Below are positions 5,067 through 10,767 of a DNA stretch of 13,076 nt, in pieces; position 1 is the stretch's first letter; each line of letters starts with the position of its first letter. Made by a program: the position numbers and the translations under genes. The notes under the pieces are model-generated. The model saw only the letters and a program-made list of their open reading frames with translations. It ran no database searches and had not been told where the DNA came from. Source of the DNA: JAABYT01 sp041581935 (GTDB lineage Bacteria > Pseudomonadota > Gammaproteobacteria > HK1); the NCBI GenBank assembly GCA_041581935.1, contig JBFICP010000076.1, positions 1 to 13,076 of the forward strand. The letters run 5' to 3'.

Positions 5067-6140
5067 TCAGAGACTCTCGCGCACGAACAGCAACACCGCC
5101 TCGAGCATGGCGTCTCTCGGGAAAACGTTCCTGGTCGCGAGGGTCGCTGCGAAGCCGCCGGCCTTTTCCGTGAACGGCATGGCTAATGCCCAGTGGTCGG
5201 CGTTGCAGTAACCGAGCAGCGTGCTGCCCGGCAGAATTTGATCGTAGTAAATCAGCTGTCCATCGTTCTTCGCGTTGATCGCCGACAAACGATCATATCC
5301 GTCCGTGAGGAGTGCCGACACATTGTCCCGATACGTATAGGCAGCCAGGGAGAAATATTTGATGTGTGCCGGAAGCCGGTGACTGGCGAGCCACGGCATC
5401 TGAACCGAAGGCTTGAGCGCCCGGTAGCCGTCCCCGTCGCCCGCATCGCTTCCGGAAAGCACCATGGCTACGTCGATTAGGGAACCGGGAAGCACCTCGG
5501 CGAGCGGTGAGCCGTTGACGGCGCCACCGTAGCTCACCATGGCATCCACGTGCCGGGCGGAGTCCGGATTGCCCACGAGGAAGCGCAGCAGGTCGATCGT
5601 ACCTTTCGAAACGCCGACGACGACCAGCTTTTCCTGCTCGGGAAAGTTGCGGCCGCGAAAATACGCCGCAATCTCTTCGGCGTTGTACTCGGCGCCACCG
5701 CCCCCGCTGACTGGGAGGTATTCGATTCGGTAGCCCATGCCGGCCAGACGATCGATCGAAGGGCCGAGCGTGCGCATGCCTCCGGGTGCGGCGTCATTCA
5801 TGAAACCGGGCACGACGATGAAGCGCACCGAAGCGAGGGAAACGGGTGGATGCGCTGGCTGCTTGGTCGTCGCCGGCTCGTCGGCAAGCCTGTGAAGATA
5901 GTCGTGGCAAGTCGGTCGTCCGTCCTTCGGCGGCCCAATGGCGTCGAAGCGCCCGCAGAAGAGTTCGCGGAACCGCGCACGCCCGTCCGCGAGCCCCGCC
6001 GCTCGAACCGGAGTCAGAATCTGCGCGGGTGCGACGCTATCGTAGGTGAGTATCGGTTCAGAGACACAGCCGGCGAGAACCAGCGCGAGAGCGGAAACGC
6101 CAACCACGCGCGCGAGATGCGGGCCGCGGAAAAACCCCAT
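5067..6140 (-). CDS. Alpha/beta-hydrolase-fold lipoprotein
   Basis: With the start at 6140 the product has 357 residues. Its N-terminus MGFFRGPHLARVV is basic, followed by a hydrophobic run ending in the lipobox LAGC, so Cys25 should be lipidated and the protein anchored in the cell envelope. VVVGVSKGTIDLLR (172-185) gives the nucleophile elbow GxSxG with Ser178. CNADHWALA places the catalytic His at about 316, and Asp293 or Asp300 could be the acid. This supports an esterase or lipase-like hydrolase. An extended region (residues 26-105) precedes the hydrolase core, and RFIVVPGF (106-113) looks like the strand leading to the oxyanion loop. In-frame ATGs at 6179 and 6188 would add residues before the signal peptide. 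The 6140 start gives the normal lipoprotein signal and has AGGGAAAG upstream, though rather far. The substrate is unknown. Confidence 0.75.
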   Translation of the reverse strand: MGFFRGPHLARVVGVSALALVLAGCVSEPILTYDSVAPAQILTPVRAAGLADGRARFRELFCGRFDAIGPPKDGRPTCHDYLHRLADEPATTKQPAHPPVSLASVRFIVVPGFMNDAAPGGMRTLGPSIDRLAGMGYRIEYLPVSGGGGAEYNAEEIAAYFRGRNFPEQEKLVVVGVSKGTIDLLRFLVGNPDSARHVDAMVSYGGAVNGSPLAEVLPGSLIDVAMVLSGSDAGDGDGYRALKPSVQMPWLASHRLPAHIKYFSLAAYTYRDNVSALLTDGYDRLSAINAKNDGQLIYYDQILPGSTLLGYCNADHWALAMPFTEKAGGFAATLATRNVFPRDAMLEAVLLFVRESL

Positions 6141-6172
6141 ATGTGCCCGGGACTTTCCCTGTTCATTCGATT

Positions 6173-6184
6173 CGAGCATGCTCG
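6173..6184. promoter_or_regulatory. 12-bp perfect palindrome between the divergent hydrolase and SDR genes
   Basis: CGAGCATGCTCG lies in the 75-base gap between the two divergent starts and could bind a regulator shared by both genes. The in-frame ATG at 6179 of the hydrolase frame lies inside it, so part of it would be coding if that start were used. Confidence 0.3.
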
Positions 6185-6215
6185 TCATAGGCACATTGGC
6201 TGACGGGAGAAAAGC

Positions 6216-6989
6216 ATGCTGGATTTGGATCTGAATGGAAAGGTGGCGCTGATCACCGGCGCCAGTGACGGGCTCGGCCGCGCTGCGGCTTCGCGCCTCG
6301 TCATGGAGGGCGCCAACATCGCCATTTGCGCGCGCCGCGAAGGTCCACTCGAAGAGGCGGCGGCCGAGCTGCGCGCCCGGGGCAGCGGCGAGGTGCTCGG
6401 TGTGCGTGCCGACGTCTCCAATGCCGACGACTGCCGACGATTGGTGGCGCAGGCGATCGAGCGATTCGGCGGCATCGATATTCTCGTCAACAACGCCGGG
6501 ACCTCGGCCGCCCATGGCTTCGAAGATGTCGACGACGCTGCCTGGCAGTCGGACATCGATCTCAAGCTCATGGCGGCGGTGCGGCTGTGCCGGGAGGTGA
6601 TCCCGAGCATGCGCGCGCGTGGCGGTGGCGCCATCGTCAATACGACCATCTCCAGCGCCAAGGCGCCGCCGGCGCGCGCGCTGCCGACAACCGTGACGCG
6701 CGCGGCGGGCATCAACCTCACGAAGTCTCTGGCAAACGAGTACGCCGCGGAGAACATCCGCGTCAACACGGTGTGTCTCGGGTTCGTGAAGAGCGCCCAG
6801 TGGCAGCGCCGCGCGCAGGATCGCCCCCTGGAGGACCTGTACCGGGAGATGGGGCAGCGGGTGCCCCTCGGACGGGTCGGCGAAGCGGAGGAATACGCCG
6901 ATCTCGTCGCCTTTCTGGTCTCGGGACGGGCGGCATTCATCACCGGCACCGCCATCAATCTGGACGGCGGTATGGGCGCGACGGTCTAG
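6216..6989 (+). CDS. Short-chain dehydrogenase/reductase (SDR) family protein lacking the Tyr-Lys pair
   Basis: The 257-residue protein has the classical SDR frame: NAD(P)-binding TGASDGLG (14-21), Asp at the end of strand 3 region (ADVSN, 65-69), NNAG (92-95), the helix 5 region, and the C-terminal FITGTAINLDGGMG. Where classical SDRs have YxxxK, this one has LPTTVTRAAGINLTK: Thr158 stands at the Tyr position and Arg162 at the Lys position. The preceding Ser (146 or 147 in NTTISSAK) is not cleanly aligned, and the tetrad Asn is probably Asp115. Cofactor binding looks intact, but normal proton-relay catalysis does not. It may be a non-reductase SDR or use another mechanism. A GGGAG site (6205-6209) supports the ATG. 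It is divergent from the lipoprotein hydrolase gene. Substrate is unknown and no operon partner is present. Confidence 0.85.
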   Translation: MLDLDLNGKVALITGASDGLGRAAASRLVMEGANIAICARREGPLEEAAAELRARGSGEVLGVRADVSNADDCRRLVAQAIERFGGIDILVNNAGTSAAHGFEDVDDAAWQSDIDLKLMAAVRLCREVIPSMRARGGGAIVNTTISSAKAPPARALPTTVTRAAGINLTKSLANEYAAENIRVNTVCLGFVKSAQWQRRAQDRPLEDLYREMGQRVPLGRVGEAEEYADLVAFLVSGRAAFITGTAINLDGGMGATV

Positions 6990-7218
6990 GCGCCGGCTGC
7001 GGGAAAGCGCGCTCGGGCCCCGTGCAGCGCGCGCCGCGTGTCGCAACGTTTTCCGCCGGACGCCGGCGGCACGAAGTCAGGATCCGCCAGCCGACGATCA
7101 GCGCCCCGGCCGCGGTGACACCCGGGAAAATTCCACCTCGCCGCCCAAGTCGGCCCCCGGTCACGCTCATCTCTGCGCCCGCGGCGAGCCCAGCCCGCGG
7201 ACAAGGGCTCGATTAAAC

Positions 7219-7246
7219 TTGAGAAATCACTTTAAGAAGTTACACT
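7219..7246 (+). promoter_or_regulatory. Promoter-like element before the 57-residue protein gene
   Basis: TTGAGA (7219-7224) and TACACT (7241-7246) are separated by 16 bases within a locally AT-rich patch that contrasts with the GC-rich surroundings. Transcription would start near 7253, leaving a leader of about 110 bases before the GTG at 7364. Confidence 0.4.
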
Positions 7247-7296
7247 AAGTAATATTGGGCGATAGGCGGCGGATGACCGGTTGTGACCGGCCTTCC

Positions 7297-7321
7297 GCGC
7301 CGAACCGCCCCGGAGCGGCGC
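7297..7321 (+). promoter_or_regulatory. Symmetric hairpin in the leader of the 57-residue protein gene
   Basis: The outer arms GCGCCG (7297-7302) and CGGCGC (7316-7321) and the inner arms CCG (7305-7307) and CGG (7311-7313) pair, separated by a symmetric two-base internal loop (AA/AG) and closed by CCC. No T-run follows, so a leader RNA structure is as likely as a terminator. Just upstream, GACCGG is repeated directly at 7275-7280 and 7285-7290. Confidence 0.4.
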
Positions 7322-7363
7322 ATGGCGCCTGACTAGCAACGATTCGAGGGAAGGCACAGGGCG

Positions 7364-7537
7364 GTGAAAATCTACTTCGTAGCCAGAGACGACGAATCCA
7401 CCCGCAGCCGGGTGACCCAGGGCGTGGTCGAGCGCGACCGCTGGGTCAGGCTCAAGAAGGAGCTGGCTGCCGACGGCTTCATGGTGACCTATTGGTGCTC
7501 GCTGGAGGACGACGTCCGCGAGGACGCCGCCGCCTGA
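7364..7537 (+). CDS. 57-residue cytoplasmic protein of unknown function
   Basis: A GTG start at 7364 gives a 57-residue protein opening MKIYFVARDDESTRSRVTQG. It is highly charged, with no signal peptide or membrane segment. A beta-strand-like start (KIYFVA), a long charged helix (about residues 16-36) and a second strand (FMVTYWCSL) suggest a small compact beta-alpha-beta fold. The start is supported by a GAGGGAAGG ribosome site at 7346-7354, ten bases upstream, and by the promoter-like element and long structured leader before it. The acidic tail (EDDVREDAAA) has one Cys nearby at 45. It converges on the sulfatase gene with 43 bases between. I do not recognise the family. Coding status rests on the ribosome site and plausible composition. 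Confidence 0.6.
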   Translation: MKIYFVARDDESTRSRVTQGVVERDRWVRLKKELAADGFMVTYWCSLEDDVREDAAA

Positions 7538-7580
7538 CGCGCAACGGCCTTAACGATCGGCGTCCCGGCCGTAGGCGCCG

Positions 7581-9137
7581 TTAACGCTTTCGTCGATCGC
7601 CGCCGTCGGGCACGGGCGGCTCCCGAAGCGGGATACGCGCACGGCGGTCGGTGTCGTAAATCTCCGCGGCGAGGTTGCGATTGTATTGACGCGAGGCGTC
7701 CCGGCGGGGCTGAAAATCCCATGAGTGGACCGCGCCCGAGCGCAGCGCCGCGTGGGCGAAATGGCGGCGCCTCTGACTGGCGATGACGGCCGCCTTCACC
7801 GCCGCGCTGTCCCAGTGGCCGGCGGCCAGCGCCCGCAGCTCGGATTCCACCCGCGCGAATTCCGGATCCCCGGCGAGATTACGACGCTCGTTTGGATCGG
7901 CAACCACATCGTAGAGCTGCGCCGCATCGCCGCGACAGTCCATGTACTTGTAACGGCCTTCACGCACCATCAGCATCGGCTCAACCGCGCCTTCGGCAAG
8001 ATACTCGGCGATGACCGTGCCGCCGGCATTTTCTCGATCGCCTCCGAGCGCTGGCAGCAGACTCCGCCCGTCGAGCGGTGACGCGGGCTCCGGCGGCGCC
8101 CCGTCGGTGGCGTAGTCGAGCACGGTCGGCAGCAGATCAACGAGTGAAACGCAGGCGCCGACGCGCCCGGCCGGAACGCGGGGACCCTTGAGCACCAGCG
8201 GCACACGCACGGCGTGCTCGAAGAAGTGCATCTTGTACCACAGCCCGTGCTCGCCGAGCAGATCCCCGTGATCGGCGGTCAGGATCCAAAGGGTGTTGTC
8301 GCCCAATCCGGCGGTTTCCACCGCCCTGCGCAAACCGGCCACGCGATCGTCCAGGTAGCCGACCATCCCGAAATAGGCGTGCCGGGCGTTTCGCACGTGC
8401 GCCTCGGTAATGCGGTACTCGTCCATCCGGCACATCCTGAAAAGGCGCCGACTGTGAGCATCGTCGGCGAGCTCCGGCACGCAAGGCATATCGACGTCTT
8501 CGTGCGCGTACCGATCCCAGTATGCGCGCGGCGTCATATAAGGGTCGTGGGGCTGCATGAAAGAAACGGTGAGAAAGAACGGGCGCGCATCATCGTCCCG
8601 TGCCATGTCGTAGATGCTGCGCTCCGACTCGAAGGCCACCTCGTCATCGAAATCGAGCGCCAGGGTGCGCTCGTAGACACCCGCCTCCACCACGCTCTGC
8701 ATGTTGTGGTGCCAGAAGAACGCACGATCCGGATGCGCCCAGTCCGGCGTCCAGCCGAAGTCGGCGGGATACATGTCGGTGGTGACGCGTTCCTCGAAAC
8801 CGTGCAGCTGGTCGGGGCCGATAAAATGCATCTTGCCGGCGAGACGGGTACGGTAGCCCAGATTGCGCAGATAATGCGCGATGGTGGGCACGTCCGAGGC
8901 GAATTCCGATGCGTTGTCGTAGGCGCCGATGCGTGAGCAGTAGCGCCCGGAAAGCATCGAGAAGCGCGACGGCGCGCACAGCGGGGAGTTGCAGTAAGCA
9001 TTGTCGAAGACCGTGCCATTGTCGGCGAGTGCCGACATGGCGGGCGAGCGCACGAGCGCATGACCGTAGAACGGCAGGAATTGCGGCGCCAGCTGGTCGA
9101 ACATGATCAGCAGGATATTCGGAGCGGCAGCGGCCAT
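7581..9137 (-). CDS. betC: Choline-sulfatase-like type I sulfatase
   Basis: With the start at 9137 the product has 518 residues. It begins APNILLIMFDQLAPQF, the metal-binding first strand (Asp14). The sulfatase signature is SPLCAPSR, with Cys54 as the residue converted to formylglycine. Further marks shared with BetC choline sulfatases are YDNASEF, GKMHFIGPDQLHGFEER, TTDMYPADFGWTPDW, SFMQPHDPY, TADHGDLLGEHGLW (metal Asp and His near 289-292) and the long C-terminal tail with HSWDFQP, which in the family helps form the active site. BetC cleaves choline-O-sulfate to choline and sulfate in the cytoplasm. No signal peptide is present. A GGAG site supports the 9137 start over the upstream ATG at 9161. 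The usual betI, betA and betB partners are absent, and an anaerobic-type maturase is not in the window. A related sulfate ester is an alternative substrate. Confidence 0.85.
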   Translation of the reverse strand: MAAAAPNILLIMFDQLAPQFLPFYGHALVRSPAMSALADNGTVFDNAYCNSPLCAPSRFSMLSGRYCSRIGAYDNASEFASDVPTIAHYLRNLGYRTRLAGKMHFIGPDQLHGFEERVTTDMYPADFGWTPDWAHPDRAFFWHHNMQSVVEAGVYERTLALDFDDEVAFESERSIYDMARDDDARPFFLTVSFMQPHDPYMTPRAYWDRYAHEDVDMPCVPELADDAHSRRLFRMCRMDEYRITEAHVRNARHAYFGMVGYLDDRVAGLRRAVETAGLGDNTLWILTADHGDLLGEHGLWYKMHFFEHAVRVPLVLKGPRVPAGRVGACVSLVDLLPTVLDYATDGAPPEPASPLDGRSLLPALGGDRENAGGTVIAEYLAEGAVEPMLMVREGRYKYMDCRGDAAQLYDVVADPNERRNLAGDPEFARVESELRALAAGHWDSAAVKAAVIASQRRRHFAHAALRSGAVHSWDFQPRRDASRQYNRNLAAEIYDTDRRARIPLREPPVPDGGDRRKR

Positions 9138-9216
9138 GGCGTTTCTCCGCAAGGCGGTCAAAGCCGCGGCTGCATTGTGGCAAAAGCGCCCGCCCGGGGG
9201 AATCGGACAGCGCGTA

Positions 9217-9245
9217 TTGAATTTCAGCTATCCGGGACACATATT
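9217..9245 (+). promoter_or_regulatory. Candidate htpX promoter
   Basis: TTGAAT (9217-9222) and CATATT (9240-9245), 17 bases apart, match sigma-70 boxes at four of six positions each. The -35 side also loosely resembles the heat-shock sigma-32 pattern (TTGAA), which would suit htpX, but the -10 side lacks CCCCAT. A leader of about 90 bases would follow. Confidence 0.35.
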
Positions 9246-9341
9246 TGGTCACACGGTTGGCGTGGCGCGGCGAGGATCGATCGATTATCGTACCTCGGCC
9301 GGCGGTTCCCGATTCACAGGCAGGAGACGAGTAGGACGACC

Positions 9342-10226
9342 ATGCGCATATTGCTGTTTCTGGCGACAAATGCCGCCATTCTGGTAGTTATCAGCATCGT
9401 ATTTCAGGTTCTCGGCCTGGAGGGCATCCTCCAAGAGAACGGCGTCGATTTGAACCTGCAGGCGCTGCTCATCATGTCCGCCGTCATCGGCTTCGGCGGC
9501 TCGTTCATCTCTCTGGCCATGTCCAAGATGATGGCCAAGCGCGCCATGGGCGTGCACGTCATCGAAAAGCCCGCCAACCAGGCCGAGCAGTGGCTCGTCG
9601 AGACCGTGCGGCGGCAATCCCAGGAGGCCGGTATCGGCATGCCCGAGGTGGGCATATTCAATGCCCCGGAACCGAACGCCTTCGCGACGGGAATGAACAA
9701 GAACAACGCCCTGGTGGCGGTGAGCGCCGGGCTGCTGCAGCGCATGACCTCCGACGAGGTAGAGGCGGTGCTCGGCCATGAGATCAGCCACGTTAAGAAC
9801 GGCGACATGGTGACCATGGGTCTGCTGCAGGGGGTCGTCAACACCTTCGTCATCTTTTTCTCGCGCATCATCGGGCACGTGGTGGATCGCGTGGTGTTCA
9901 AGACCCAGCGCGGGTACGGTCCGGCCTATTTCATCACCTCCATCGTCGCGCAGATCTTTCTCTCGATTCTCGCGACCATGATCGTGATGTGGTTCTCGCG
10001 GCGCCGGGAGTTCCGCGCCGATGCGGGCGGCTCCGAGCTCGCGGGCAGGGGCAAGATGATTGCTGCGCTGCGCCGCCTGCAGCAGGCAAGCGGCGAGCAG
10101 GATTCGCTGCCGGATCAGCTGGCTGCCTTCGGCATCGCCGGAGGCGTCGGTCATGGTCTCAAGCGGCTGTTTCTGAGTCACCCGCCGCTGGCCGAGCGCA
10201 TTGCCGCGCTGGAGGCGGGGCGTTGA
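9342..10226 (+). CDS. htpX: HtpX membrane-bound M48 zinc metalloprotease
   Basis: The 294-residue protein matches HtpX over its whole length. There are two N-terminal membrane helices (about 3-23 and 40-61), the family segment ANQAEQWLVETV, and NAPEPNAFATG (107-117). The zinc site is GHEISH (HExxH at 146-150), with the third ligand Glu223 in SRRREFRADAGG, after two further hydrophobic stretches (about 157-180 and 196-217). The C-terminal LFLSHPPLAERIAAL is also characteristic. HtpX degrades misfolded inner-membrane proteins and overlaps in role with FtsH; in many bacteria it is induced by heat or envelope stress. ATG 9342 gives the normal HtpX N-terminus, with AGGAG upstream at about 14 bases and TAGGAC closer. 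The same frame runs open further upstream, but that part does not resemble HtpX. It is divergent from the sulfatase gene. Confidence 0.95.
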   Translation: MRILLFLATNAAILVVISIVFQVLGLEGILQENGVDLNLQALLIMSAVIGFGGSFISLAMSKMMAKRAMGVHVIEKPANQAEQWLVETVRRQSQEAGIGMPEVGIFNAPEPNAFATGMNKNNALVAVSAGLLQRMTSDEVEAVLGHEISHVKNGDMVTMGLLQGVVNTFVIFFSRIIGHVVDRVVFKTQRGYGPAYFITSIVAQIFLSILATMIVMWFSRRREFRADAGGSELAGRGKMIAALRRLQQASGEQDSLPDQLAAFGIAGGVGHGLKRLFLSHPPLAERIAALEAGR

Positions 10227-10281
10227 CGCGATGAGATCCTAGGTAGGCGCAGGTTCTAGCGCGACGATGGATTGACCGGCT

Positions 10282-10767
10282 TCAATTCTGCGGTCGCGAG
10301 CGCCGCTCGATGTCGATCCAGGCCGCGTAGATGTCGTCCGGCCACTTGTCCTGAAACCAGGCGATGACGTCGATAATCTGCTCGTCGCTCAGCTTGTCGG
10401 CGAAGCCCGGCATGTTTCCCTGCCCGCCCGGCGCACCGAATTTTATCTGCCGGCCGAGAATCTCCAGCGGATGGTGCCATGCGTGCGCGGTGCCATCGAT
10501 GGGTGGCGGAGGAAACTTCCCGTCGGCATCGCGTTGCCGCCAGTTCTTCGTGCCCTCGCCATTCTCGCCGTGACACGATGCGCAGTGCGCGGCGTATACC
10601 AGCGCGCCGCGTTCCACGCGCTCGCGACCGTACCACCGTTGGTCGCTCGAGCCGGATTGTGCCGTCGACGATTCGCCTGCTACGCCGCCCGCGAGCCATA
10701 AGCCGGCGGCGGCCACACACGCCGCCAGAAAAACGATTGTGCCCAATCTGCGCAGACGCTCAGGCAT
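10282..10767 (-). CDS. Exported class I cytochrome c
   Basis: From the ATG at 10767 the protein has 161 residues. The N-terminus MPERLRRLGTIVFLAACVAAAGLWLAGG is a signal peptide or uncleaved anchor, so the heme domain faces the periplasm. CASCH (62-66) is the c-type heme site with His66 as axial ligand, followed by the conserved Gly-rich turn (GENGEGTKNW). GQGNMPGFADKLSDEQI supplies the likely axial Met119 and the last helix of a monoheme class I cytochrome. The start codon overlaps the end of the molybdoenzyme gene by eight bases (10760-10767), so the two are translationally coupled. This makes the cytochrome the probable electron acceptor or donor of that enzyme. An ATG at 10782 would add five residues and is an alternative start. 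Transcription runs toward htpX, which converges on it. Confidence 0.85.
   Translation of the reverse strand: MPERLRRLGTIVFLAACVAAAGLWLAGGVAGESSTAQSGSSDQRWYGRERVERGALVYAAHCASCHGENGEGTKNWRQRDADGKFPPPPIDGTAHAWHHPLEILGRQIKFGAPGGQGNMPGFADKLSDEQIIDVIAWFQDKWPDDIYAAWIDIERRSRPQN

Larger units (their letters stand above)
6990..7363. other. 374-base stretch without a convincing gene
   Basis: The first 220 bases are very GC-rich. Short frames on the minus strand (up to 72 residues, overlapping the SDR 3' end) have no clear ribosome site or family match and were not accepted. From about 7211 the composition turns AT-rich and holds a promoter-like pair, followed by a long leader with a strong hairpin leading to the 57-residue gene. 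Confidence 0.6.

Noticed and set aside
6141..7046. Upstream extension of the lipoprotein hydrolase frame to give 659 residues
   Set aside because: The added 302 residues are antisense to the SDR gene and would bury the lipoprotein signal peptide and lipobox in the middle of the protein.
6955..7204. Two overlapping minus-strand small frames in the gap after the SDR gene
   Set aside because: They overlap the SDR 3' end, lack clear ribosome sites and show an Arg/Pro/Gly-rich shadow composition. One has a short hydrophobic run (GVTAAGALIVGW), which is not enough to call a gene.
7543..7582. AACGGC/GCCGTT inverted repeat between the 57-residue gene and the sulfatase as a terminator
   Set aside because: The arms are only six bases with a 28-base loop, the repeat runs into the sulfatase stop codon, and no T-run follows.
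9060..9341. N-terminal extension of HtpX in the open frame upstream of 9342
   Set aside because: The extension overlaps the sulfatase start on the other strand and does not resemble HtpX, whose normal N-terminal helix begins at 9342.
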